Shown here piece by piece: positions 9,890 to 20,180 of a stretch of DNA of 64,000 bases; position 1 is the first letter of the stretch, and each line of letters begins with the position of its first letter. Made by a program: the position numbers and the translations under genes. Source of the stretch: Solanum dulcamara (lineage: Eukaryota; Streptophyta; Magnoliopsida; Solanales; Solanaceae). The stretch covers positions 45,273,501 through 45,337,500 of the forward strand of contig NC_077240.1 in assembly GCF_947179165.1 (NCBI RefSeq). Direction: 5' to 3'. The notes below the pieces were generated by a model. That model had not been told where the DNA came from. It was given only the letters and a program-made list of their open reading frames with translations, and made no database searches.

Positions 9890-12872
9890 TGTTATACCCC
9901 ACACTTTTGAACCTTGAAATGTGTTCCTAGTCTTCTTGAAAGTGTCCATAAGACCCCCCCACTGTCCACACACCTCAAACAACTCTAAGGAAAGAAGAAT
10001 GCGATACTTCGTGAGAGGGAAGATTGGAAATAGAGTTGTGAGAATCCAGAATGGGTTGGAGGCCAAAAAATAAGTTGTAGGAATTGATTTACCTATGTAA
10101 GCTACTAATTTAGAAGTCGTATACACTTGAGCTACTTAAGGACATACTAAGCTTACGTAGCATGGATTACATAGGCTCTTAAAATAGGATGAGATTACGA
10201 ACCCAAAGGAAAGAGAACAAGATGACACAAGGCAGAAAATAAGAGAGTGACATGTGGTAGCACCTCAAGCAAGGAGGTGACCCACCTGCCTACTTGGGGG
10301 TGGGGGTGGACCCCACTGCCACGTGGCAGCCCCTAAGTGGTTGCATAGTTATGGTGGTCCAATAAGAGTTAAACACATGTCACCTCTTAAACCACCCTAC
10401 ATATGTATGTATTGTGACTAAGAACTTCAGTTCTTAGCCAAAACTTCAGCAGCCAAAGAAATGGAAAAACGTGAAAAAGCAAAAAGAAAGGCAGCCATGG
10501 TTTTGAGAAATTAAAGGTAAGTTCTTCAATTTTCATCCGTGAATTAATTATCTACGGTGTTCCTTAACCACATGGAGATGTATATACGTATCTTACGATA
10601 TCTACGGATTTATTCCTTCAGCTTTACGCCAAGAAAAGTAATAAAGAAGAGGAGAAAAACATTGGAGGGCAAGAAGAGGAGCTACGGGTTTGGGGGCAGC
10701 CAAGGTAAGCCTCTGAGTTTCATTTCGTGAATTAATTACTTGAGGTGTCCCAAGGATATATAATGGTGTTTGAAAACATAAAATCTCACTTTGGGTCAGC
10801 GGAGAAGTAACACCAACAGCCCACTCAATTTCAGCACGGTTGGAGAAGTTTCGAGTTGCAATTTGGCAGTTTTGGCCAAATTTGGGTAAGGTAAGGTTTA
10901 TTATTTAAATTTGGACTTTATTGTGTTGTTATGGAGTGTATTATAGGCCTTTTTTGTGGCTAGAAACGTGAAAATGAGATAGGAATGCTTGGCGTTGGAG
11001 ACAATCCAAATTATAGTCGTTATAGTTGAATTGTGCTCAAAGTAAAGTGTTCTTCATGTGAGGTGCTGCTGCAGGGGTGTGGTGTGTTGTTGCAGGGCCT
11101 AAATGTGTTCTAAAAGGTGTAGGTGTGCTACTGGTTGAAGCCACATGACCCCTCATTTCGTATAAGTAAAGGTTCTACAAAATAAAGGCTAGACACCCTA
11201 TATTGGTATCTTAGCTCCGAACGAGTCATTTGGAGTTTATGTTGTATATTGTTGATGTGAACTGCTTAAACATATTTTGCAGGTTGTTTTTGGTTGGATG
11301 TAGGTGTTAGTAGTGGAATTGGAAATTCGGATAGGGCACATTATAGGGGAGGTGCTGCCCTATTTTCATAAACTCTTTAACTAGTTAAGAAACTAGTCGA
11401 GAAAGCAAGCGAAGGGTTGAGTTCTATGAATACTTATGTGTAGCCTAAGGTGCTGGAAAGCCAAGGGTTTTTAATACTCCTATTGATTTTATGTTACTTA
11501 GGTTTAAAGGACGACGAGACGAATGGGATAAAGAGTAACTCATAAGAGGTATGTGCATCTCTCTCTTGGCATGTTTTTGACATAGTTATGTAAAGCCTAT
11601 CTTTTCTCTTCTTTTTTGGCATGTCTTAGATGTAGGCTATGGATGATGAAAGCTTTTGGGAAACTTCACTCTTAGGTTCTGAATATGACTTTAGGAATCT
11701 TGATCACTTCTAGATTTTAAGACTTTTAAAGTAGTTAAACTCCTACTCCTCGAGTCTTCTATATGACTGTATAACGATTGATTCGACTAAGCTCTTTTTT
11801 GTAAAAAAGGAAAGCCTCTGAGATAACCAATGCTCGGACTGCTATAAGATATTTCATACTGGTATATGTCTAAGATTTCCAAAACTCCCTTTTACCTAGT
11901 CCTTAGTGACATTTAGAGGGTATACGTTAGATACTTTCTGCCCTGATCTCCAGGGATGATTCACCTGATGACTTCATTGAATCTCCGATAATGATTTAAA
12001 CTGTGTTTTGTTTCTCACTACTCTACTCGTGTATACTGTAACACTTCTCTCATCGCGGTTGGGTAGGGAATAGTAATCATGCACAATTCCACTGTATTAT
12101 TCATCGCGCCCTCACTAGAGGGATGGGTACGTATGTATATATATGATGATGTGATGATGTGTTGTAATAAGGAGGTGATGGTACTACAGATATGATTCAC
12201 CGGATCCCTGATAAGGCCGGCTATATTGAAAATTTGAGCATATATGATTTTACTTTTCCAGGTATAGGTTTCTGATTTGATATTTTATCCCCGACTTCTC
12301 TATTTCAGATATGCCTCTAGTCATATTGTGTTATGTTTTACATACTTAGTACATATGTCATACTGACCCCCCTTTTCTCAGGGGGGTTGGATTTCATGTC
12401 CGAAGGTACAGGTACAGGTTTTGGGAGTCCGTCATCTTAGGATCCCGCTCAGCTCAGCTAGAAGAGGTTCTATTGTATCGGAGCCTAGTTTTTGACATTG
12501 GCCGTTAATGTATAGTATTATTTTGTTATTCAGGGGTACGGCGGGGGCCCTATCCCGACATATGTTGTTATTGATATTGTTAGAGGTCTGCAGATATGTA
12601 TATGTTGGTTGTGCATATCAGTTTGATTCAGCTGGGTCTACATGATATATGGTATATGTTATTATGTTATGGCAGTCTTGTCGGCTTGCATGCCCTTTCA
12701 TATTATTATACAAATAAAAGGGGCTACAGGTTTACGAAAATATTATCGCCCAATGGGGCTCTGTTATATGATATTATTTTATTTACAATTCAATTTGACC
12801 AGAACTGATAGTTATGTATATGGAGGGTCCAGGTTGGACCCCAGTCGCGGCCTACGAGGTTGGGTCGTGATA
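9890..12872 (+). repeat. A1 3' LTR
   Basis: Starts TGTTATACCCC and ends GGGTCGTGATA, 2983 bp. U3 holds a CCACGTGG G-box at about 10319 and a TATA-like element near 10395. The conserved AGGGCACATTATAGGGG block lies at about 11334. U5 hairpins (CCCCCC/GGGGGG at about 12367, GGGTCC/GGACCC at about 12826) are present. The LTR matches the A2 and A3 LTRs along most of its length but with considerable divergence. Confidence 0.88.
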
Positions 12873-12877
12873 TTTTG

Positions 12878-13200
12878 ATATGAGGGAGGATGAAGAAGAG
12901 GTGCCACCACAGAACCATAACATGCCATTCTCTTGCCAAAGGGGCAGGGGAAGAGGAAAGTACTCTAGGGGAAGGGGAAACAACAACTTCAACTCTAGAG
13001 GAAGAGGCTTCAAGCCTGCTGGACAAGGAACATGTTCTTAGAACCACAAGAATAGAATAGGTTCCTCGAACAAGGAAAGGAATAGCAGTGATTCTTATCA
13101 AATTTGTGGTAGTAATAACCACAATGCTCTTAAGTGTTTTTATAGGTGGGACTACTCATACCAATCTGTTGATGAACTACCATAAGCATTGGTTGGTGTC
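12878..13200 (+). pseudogene. Copia gag C-terminus and zinc knuckle
   Basis: Continues the gag frame of 3077-3716. It reads DMREDEEEVPPQ, then an Arg/Gly-rich stretch (RGRGRG, SRGRG) and, after a stop near 13038, a degenerate knuckle QICGSNNHNALKCFYRWDYSYQ in which the first Cys position reads Tyr. The FYRWDYSYQ tail is characteristic of plant copia gag. The Arg/Gly-rich and knuckle parts bind RNA. Confidence 0.85.
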
Positions 13201-14450
13201 AATTTGCAGAATGCATCTGCCACTAATGATACCTTATATGTTGACTCAAGAGTCATTAGTCATATGACAAATAACTCAAGTATTTTGTCTGATCTTAAAA
13301 ACTATAATGGATCTAATAAAATCATTATTGGCAATGAATCATAATTAGACATAACACATATTGGGAATACAACTAAATCAGGTCTAAAATTACAAAAGGT
13401 TTTTGTAGTTCCTAAGATTACTAAGAATCTACTCTTAATTAGTAAGATTGCAAAGGATAATTATTGCACTCTTGAATTTGATGAAACAGATTTTTTTGTA
13501 AAGGAAAAGAAGACAAGGACACTACTGGCCAAGGAATCTAAGAGAAGTGGACTATATACTTTGGAAAATAACAACTTTCATGCCTTGACTACTACATATG
13601 ATTGGAACACGTTAGACAACATGTGGCATACTAGATTAGGAAGCCGTAGTTTGAAGTCTTTAAAAATTTTGAGTAGCAATAGTTGCATAAATGTTAGTAT
13701 TTGGAACAAAATTCATGTTGTCTGTTCCAATTGTCAGTTGGGAAAAAGTTGTAAACTTTTATTTGGTTTAAGAAATAAAATTGAAAAAGGAACCTTTATT
13801 GAAAATATATTGTGATCTGTGGGGACCTACTTTTATTGAATCTTCTCAGCATATAAAATATTAGGTAGTGTTTGTAGATGACCACACAAGGTATACTTGT
13901 CATTATCCACTAAAAAAGAAGTTTGAATTTTTTTGAAGTGTTTGTAAAATTTTAGAAAATGGTGGGAAAATAATTTTCTAAAGATATTAAGATATTCCAG
14001 TGTGATGGAGGTGGTGAATTTCTCAAAGCAGACTTCATTAAACATTTGTAAGATTATGATATTGTCAGGCATATTTCATGTCCCAACACACTAAAGAAAA
14101 TGGAGTTGAGAAAGAAAACATAGGCATATTGTTAGGACTGTTTAACTCTTCTACTTCATGCTAATCTTCCTTTATTTCTATGGGTTGAGGCGTTTCTCAC
14201 TGCAATGTTCCTCATCAATAGACTACCCTCCTCAGTTCTAAAGATGGTGACTCCATTCGTCAAGTTACATGGTGAGCAACCTGATTACAACAGTCCAAAG
14301 ACTTATCCTTTTGTGTCATAGGATACTATAGTTTTCACAAAGGTTACAGATGTTATCATCCTTCAATAAGAGGGTGTATGTGTCCAAAATTGTTATCTTT
14401 GATGAGAACACATTACCCTATATGTATCTAAGACAAACCCACACTAACAT
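13201..14450 (+). pseudogene. Copia protease, GAG-pre-integrase and integrase remnants
   Basis: The protease motif reads LYVDSRVISHMTNN where the family has DSGA.SHMT, so the catalytic Asp is seen but the Gly is lost. GAG-pre-integrase follows (DNMWHTRLGSRSLKSLKIL, about 13610-13670) and then the integrase zinc-binding CSNCQLGKSCKL (about 13725). The integrase core begins with FVDDHTRYT near 13870 and is broken by many stops; the ENG.EKEN block (near 14100) carries the family's Glu region. The enzymes would mature the polyprotein and insert the cDNA; none is functional here. Confidence 0.8.
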
Positions 14451-15034
14451 TGATGTCTCACCTCATGTGGCTACTTTTGTTGAATTTTTTAAAGTGCAGG
14501 CATAATCTGTTCCTAGTTCACGAAAAGTATAGGATGATCCAACTACACAGGCTGTTGATCACATTACAACATCTATACCTCTTAATGATGATGGTGTGGA
14601 AAAGGTTGAAAATGTTATTTTTAATTCACAAGCGGCTAGTGATAGTGCTCCTAATCATATTACAGCGCCTATATCTATTGATAATGCTAGTGCTACTGAC
14701 TTCTCATATGTAGGATCAGATGATGGTGATGCAGGATCAGATGATGGTCGTCTGGAATAGGTTGACAATGCTGGTTCACCACTTTCTGAACATGTACATC
14801 TGACTAGACCACCATGGCCAGGGATACATCTCGAAGTTGACCTTTCAAAGTGGAATATAACTGAGAATCAACTACCTGGAGATACAACACCTCTTACTCC
14901 TCCTTCACTGCAAGGGAATCACATGATCACCAGACACAAGGCATAGGAACATCATCTATCACTTGTTACTAACAACAAAGAAGATATTTTGAGGGAACCA
15001 AAGACTATTAAAGAAGCATTAACGTCCCCACATT
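14451..15034 (+). pseudogene. Copia integrase C-terminus and linker
   Basis: Low-similarity linker between integrase and RT, rich in Ser/Asp repeats (DDGDAGSDDG-like near 14720). The HLTRPPWPGI-like block near 14800 and TRHKA near 14930 correspond to the variable copia linker upstream of RT. An 87-codon frame at 14450-14713 is out of register with the pol signal and is not counted as a gene. Confidence 0.55.
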
Positions 15035-16520
15035 AGCATGCAGCTATGCAGGAGGAAATCAGTGTGTCCATAACAACAAGATGTGGATATTGGTGCCCAA
15101 ATATGTTGGTATAAATTTAGTTGGTTCTAAATGGGTGTTTAAGACCAAGTTGAAGGCAAATGGAACTATAGACAGATACAAAGCTAGGCTTGTTGCCAGG
15201 GGTTTCTCACAACTTGAAGGGATAAATTTTAAAGAAACATTTAGCCCTGTGGTTTAGGCCACAATTATTAGGGTGGTTCTATCCATTTATGTTAGTTCTA
15301 AGTGGAGGATCAGGCAGTTAGATGTCAAAAATTTCTACATGGTTTCTTACAAAAGAGGTATACATGAGTCAACCTCCTAGTTTATTTGATCTGAGGTATC
15401 CTCAGCATGTCTGTTTATTGAAAAAGGCACTATATGGTCTTAAATAGACACCAAGAGCCTGGTTTGACAAGTTTAGCATACATCTATTACATCTTGGGTT
15501 CCTTTGTAGTAAGAAAGATCCTTCCTTGTTTATTTGTAAACACACAAAGGTACCATTTTCCGCTTTTTATATGTAGATAATATTATTGTAACAAAAAGTA
15601 ATCCATTACATGTCTTAGATTTGGTTCTACAACTTGGAGAGAAATTTTCTATGAAAGATCTTTGTCCTTTACACTTTTTTCTAGGAGTAAAGGTTAAGGA
15701 TTTTGTAGGAGGAATTCATTTGAGTCATAGTAAGTATATTGTTGAGTTACTGGATAAGACTGCTATGACTTTGGCAAAGTTGTTGCTACTCCTTTGGCTC
15801 AAAATCATGGTTTACATGAAGTTGTGAGGATTCTTGTTCATGCCTCTTTATACAAAATGATAGTAGAAAGTCTTGAGTATTTGACCCTCACAAGACCTGA
15901 TATCACTAATGCAATGAATCTAGCAAGTCAATTTATGAAAAGTCCCAATATTTAACATCTTCAAGGAGTCAAAAGGATTCTAAGGTACATCAGAGGTATT
16001 CTACACTTTGAACTTAAAATTATTTCACAATCACCTTGTAGGTTGTATGGATATTCATATGTTAATTGGGGAGGTTGCACCACTACTAGGAAATCAACTA
16101 CATGCTATAGCATCTACCTAGGTGTAAATTGTATTTCTTGAACTTCCAAGAAACAAACCACAGTAACAAGATCAAGTGTTGAAGTTGAGTATAGAGCACT
16201 AGCCTCCACTGCACCAGAGATGACATGGATCACATATCTACTTTATGATCATGGGGTGTACCTTAATTCAGCTCCTAAAATATATTGTGATCACTTGAGT
16301 GCCTTGTACATGATAGTCAAATCTAATTATGCATGCTAGAGCCAAACATGTTGAGATGGACTATCATTTTATTCGAGAAAGGTTGGCCAGTGGTAAACTT
16401 ATTACTCATTTTGAGAGGTCCAAGGATCAACTAGTTGATATTCATACAAAAGCATTGATAAAGCAAGTCATTGCTGGTATTCTAAGCAAGCTAGGAGTAA
16501 CTGTTCCACCACTCACTAGC
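15035..16520 (+). pseudogene. Copia reverse transcriptase and RNase H remnants
   Basis: RT starts near AAMQEEI and includes SKWVFKTKLKANGTIDRYKARLVARGFSQ in two blocks (about 15125-15215), the FSPVV block and QLDVKNFY (about 15315). A degenerate catalytic box YVDNIIVT near 15575 stands where YVDDI is expected, so the second Asp is Asn. Then come the LGEKFSMKDLCPLHFFLGV block (15640-15690) and a copia RNase H with YGYSYVNWGGC (near 16040), SSVEVEYRALA (about 16172) and HARAKHVEMDYHFIRERL (16332-16385). Stops lie in several frames. Confidence 0.88.
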
Positions 16521-16531
16521 TTGAGGAAAAG
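16521..16531 (+). promoter_or_regulatory. Copia polypurine tract
   Basis: TTGAGGAAAAG directly abuts the 3' LTR start TGTTGAAG. It is the expected plus-strand primer site. Confidence 0.75.
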
Positions 16532-16865
16532 TGTTGAAGATAAATATCAAGATGAATCTAAGGAATGTATTGAACAACATGGTCCAACTGATAGGTGTCC
16601 TGTAGACTGTTAAAGATTGATAAAGAGTTAAGTTATAGTCGGACTCACAGTTGGATGAGTTAGAGAGTTAGAGTAGGACTAGGTTATCATTATGTATTTG
16701 TAGTAGTTAATTTGTAATTAATCACATTCTATTTGTGTTGTAGTATAACTCTAAGTTTAGCTAGCCTAGGACTCTACAACTCACTTCTATATAAAGGAGA
16801 CTTGTACTCATTTATTATCATCAATACAATACTTGATTTCTCTCATTCTTTTGCTGAGAATTCTA
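16532..16865 (+). repeat. Copia 3' LTR
   Basis: Counterpart of 2668-3000, starting TGTTGAAGATAAA and ending GAGAATTCTA. It has the same TATATAAAG box (about 16791) and the same R region. The following bases (TAGTGTATTAG) do not repeat the 5' flank, so no clear target-site duplication is left. Confidence 0.85.
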
Positions 16866-17478
16866 TAGTGTATTAGTTCCTTTAGTGGATTGATAGTTTA
16901 TGATCATATGGGATATATTTTGTGTATTTATTAAGTCAAGACTTGAGATCGAGAGTTTATTTCTGTTGTTGACTTATTGTGATATGTGTTAGTCATGTTA
17001 GCCTATGAGTGGTCAAGTTCTTCTGTTTAAATGATGGGATGGTTTTTGTGTCGACCAGGATTGTATGTTAAATGTCGTAGGCTATGTCTTAAAGATCCTT
17101 GAGTGTTCCGGATTACTTGAAAGGTGAATGGGATTCATGTATGGGTGAGCGTAATGGTATGTTCATGTCTCATGTGATGATTAGGTCAGATTGATGACCG
17201 AGAAGTCTTAGTGTGTATAAAGTGTTATCCTTGAGAAGCCTTAGTATGTATAAATTGTTAATCTTGGTAAACCTTAGTATGTATAAAGTATTATTCTTGG
17301 AAATCCTTAGCGTGCATAAGGTTTAGGCTTGGGATGCCTTAGTGTGTATCAAGGGTTAGTCTTGAAAAGCCTTATTGTGCATAAAGTGTCAAACTTGAAA
17401 AGCCTTAATGTAATACAAGGGGTAGGATTGATAAAGCCTTTGAATGATGATAGAGTGGAATGATAAATGGTGGAATTA
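16866..17478. other. Unclassified repeat-like sequence
   Basis: No recognisable coding. The right half is a 33-bp minisatellite. It may be the left part of an unknown LTR or other repeat, split by the solo B LTR and continued at 19620-20180, but I could not prove it. Confidence 0.4.
17201..17445. repeat. 33-bp minisatellite, about 7.5 units
   Basis: The CCTTA core recurs at 17206 (as TCTTA), 17239, 17272, 17305, 17337, 17370 and 17403, with CCTT at 17437. Spacing is 33 bp (once 32, last step 34). The unit reads roughly AAGCCTTAGTGTGTATAAAG, then a stretch around TTATTCTTGG. The units have diverged by point changes but kept length. Confidence 0.88.
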
Positions 17479-19619
17479 TGTAAGACCCCGAAAGTCAAAA
17501 AGTTGGATCAAAGCGAACACTCAAGAAAATATTAACTGACCTCAAGTTTATGAGTCCCTCTATGACTCATAGATGTCCCTTTGACTCATAAGGACAAGTT
17601 GTAGAGTGAAATCTTGAGCTTGTTCAGGACCATCTTCATAAGCAGTCCTACGACTCAACAGGATGAGTCATAGTCCTGTTGATGAGTCATACAGATAACT
17701 CATAACAAAACTTCAAAGGGCTCAAATTAGCGAGTTTTTAGATCTGTAGGACAAGTTGGGTCTATGACCCATAATCATGATGACGAGTCATAGAAATGAC
17801 TTGTAGATGCAATATTAGAGGCTCGCAAATCTTAAAAAATTGAGGACCCTACATGATGACTCATGTCTATGATTTGTCAACTTGAGGACGAGTCGTAGAA
17901 GTCAATCCGTAAGTTCAAAGTTCATTTTTAAGGAAGGGTATTCATGTCTTTTCCAAGTTTGGTTCAATGTATATTGACACAATTATGGCTAAGTTCAAGC
18001 CTATAGCTACCTAACCCTTCAAAATTTCCCATATTCTAATTCATTGTTCTAAAAATCTCTAAGACAAGATCAATCAAATTCCCTCAAGGTGTCTCAAGCA
18101 CTCCTATATTTCAAGCTTGGGTTTCAAGTTCATTAAGGTTCTTCTTCAATTTTGAGTTTCTTTCACCAAGGTATGAGGGGATTGATCCATGGGTTCCCTC
18201 CGCCCATGGAATACCAATGTTTTCTTCAATGATCTCCATAAATCTCATTGATATCTAACCTTAGTTTTGGTAAATTGCATTGGGCTGTTTTAATTTTGAT
18301 CTTAATTATTATCAATGATTATTCTAAGAAATGTTTTACATTAATTGAATGATTTCAAGATAAATTATGAAGTCTCATGCATATAGCTATTTCAATCTTG
18401 ATTATGAAGTTTAAAGATGAGTTACATGAATTTTGATTATAAAGTCCTATGATTTTCAAAGAAAAGCTTTAATGAATGATGTTGAGATTTATGATCTAAT
18501 GATAAAAGTTATAATGATGATTAATGATGATCCAAGAAAGTTGTTATGGTGTGACAAGTATAATTCTCACACAATCATGTTTAGATGGTGATAAGGACAA
18601 TTTTCACCAAAGTTATGAATCTGTATGAATCACTAAAGTTAATAAGCTACTTTTATGATTATTTCCATGATGAAGTTGATGATGATGTTTCTATATTTTT
18701 CATAAATTCCATTGGAATATTGACTAAGCATCGAGAGGACTTCTAGGTGGGGTTTGATCCGGTAACGTAATTAGTTACCCAAGGAAATCCTAGTAGCAAC
18801 CTAAATTCCCAAACTATGTTGCCCCCGTAGTTTGCCTTCATGGCCTAGCTAGTCGATCCACATATAGCTTACAAAGTTAAAGTTGCTCTCACGGAGTCTA
18901 CCTTGGCAAGTAGCCTCTCTCTTCTCCATGTGGGAGTTACATCGGATTCCATGTTATAGCTCGCAGGTTCTTAAGATGTCGGTTAAATGTCTTATCCCAC
19001 ACACAAGTTATATACAAAGATGTAAGTTTTACTATGAAGTTTTATGATGCATTGACCATAAGTTTTCAAGATATTTCAAATGCTTTTAAGTTGTTTCAGG
19101 CTCATTATGATTGGTCATGCATCCTATTCCATATTGTCAATGTCCTATTACTTGTTCATGCATAACTCACATAATTAGTACCTTCTATGTACTAACACAT
19201 ATTTTGCCTATATTGTATCATAATGTAGGGACAAACGATACTCATGCTCCTCACATTCTTGGCTAAAGTTGGTTTAGTTCTCAAGAGTTGGTGGGTCCTC
19301 ATTCATCGAGGACATGAATTTTATTTCATATTGTTACTTTGACTTTTCTCTTATGATTCGGTGAGGTAGGAACTTATCCTAAAGCCCTCATCAAGTATAG
19401 ACTTAGAGGCATGTTTAGACGTTGCAAGCAATATAGTCCATTTTGGACATTGATTGAGTATTTCTTTTTCCTTAGACTTTCATTGTTGAGTTGTTCTTCC
19501 ACTTCATTTCATTATATCTTTTACCTTATGTATGCGATGTATGCTAAGATGGATTGGTTGGGATCCTTCGGGGTCTCAATCATTGTGTCACGCGTAGGCC
19601 CTTGGCTCAGTTCGTGACA
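17479..19619 (+). mobile_element. Solo family B LTR (B1)
   Basis: Starts TGTAAGACCCCGAAAG and ends TTCGTGACA, 2141 bp, with no primer site, interior or second LTR next to it. Flanks AATTA (17474-17478) and AATTG (19620-19624) agree at 4 of 5 bases, a decayed target-site duplication. Internal blocks such as GGACTTCTAGGTGGGGTT and CTAGCTAGT.GATCCACATATAGC match the second solo LTR at 36977-39164. A 68-codon frame near its right end is chance. Confidence 0.88.
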
Positions 19620-20180
19620 AATTGACAGTAGAAAAAGGTAGGAAGTTGGGATCAAAGTTTAACAATTATGGATAGTGTATCCAGGATAGTAGGGACATGA
19701 TTTCTAGGTTTGGAGTGCATAATTATCAAATTGCATATTTTCTTTCTGACTATTTACATGTTATTATGTGATGGGTTCGGATCGACCTATTCTTCTTACC
19801 AGTACGTGTTGTTTATCTTGATACTACTCTTGTTAAACCATTTGGTACAGTCTGATTGCAGAGTCACTAATATTTCTTAGGTGAAGACAATGATGATCTC
19901 CGACAACTTCTCCTCCTCTTTCCTTATGGTAGGAGCTATGACTTATTTATTTCAAGTCTCTTAAAAAATTGTACCTGTTTAACTAGTTTTTTGGGAGGAT
20001 TTTCTTGATATTTTCAAAATGCTTTAAATGTATTTCTATAACTGTTTTAAATTATTTAAAAGATTTCTTGTGTTTTCTTAATTTCCGCATTGACCTATTC
20101 TTAAAATAGGTGGAACGTTTTTCCTATCTAGGTATTAGAGTAGGTGTCAGCACGACCCGGTGAATTGAGTCATGACAGTT
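19620..20180. other. Unclassified sequence ending in LTR-like CATGACA
   Basis: No coding signal. It ends with GCACGACCCGGTGAATTG, then AGTCATGACA at 20170-20179, which resembles the U5 ends of the gypsy LTRs in this window, but no primer site or matching start was found. It could be the right half of an older LTR interrupted by the solo B LTR. Confidence 0.35.

Larger units (their letters stand above)
3717..12872 (+). mobile_element. Family A element A1 with inverted 5' LTR
   Basis: A 9156-bp gypsy-related element inserted in copia gag, flanked by TTTTG. The 3' half is standard: primer site at 5996, decayed pol interior, polypurine tract at 9876-9889, 3' LTR 9890-12872. The left LTR is in the opposite orientation, so the element starts TATCACGACCC and ends GGGTCGTGATA: both outer ends are LTR U5 ends. 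The inverted LTR lacks about 130 bp at its U3 start and about 560 bp internally. Whether this arose before, during or after integration cannot be read directly. Confidence 0.85.
2668..16865 (+). mobile_element. Ty1/copia retrotransposon, interrupted
   Basis: A decayed copia element of about 5.0 kb once the inserted 9.16 kb family A element (3717-12872) is discounted. Order seen: 5' LTR, Met-type primer site, gag, zinc knuckle, aspartic protease, GAG-pre-integrase, integrase, RT, RNase H, polypurine tract, 3' LTR. Protease and integrase ahead of RT is the copia order. Many stops and frameshifts make it non-functional. The two 333-334 bp LTRs differ at many positions by eye, so it is older than the family A elements. 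No perfect target-site duplication was found. Confidence 0.9.

Noticed and set aside
12596..12878. Two overlapping frames at the end of the A1 LTR and their mirror at 3705-3987
   Set aside because: They are U5 sequence; the same peptides appear reversed in the left LTR, so repetition reflects the LTR and not a protein family.
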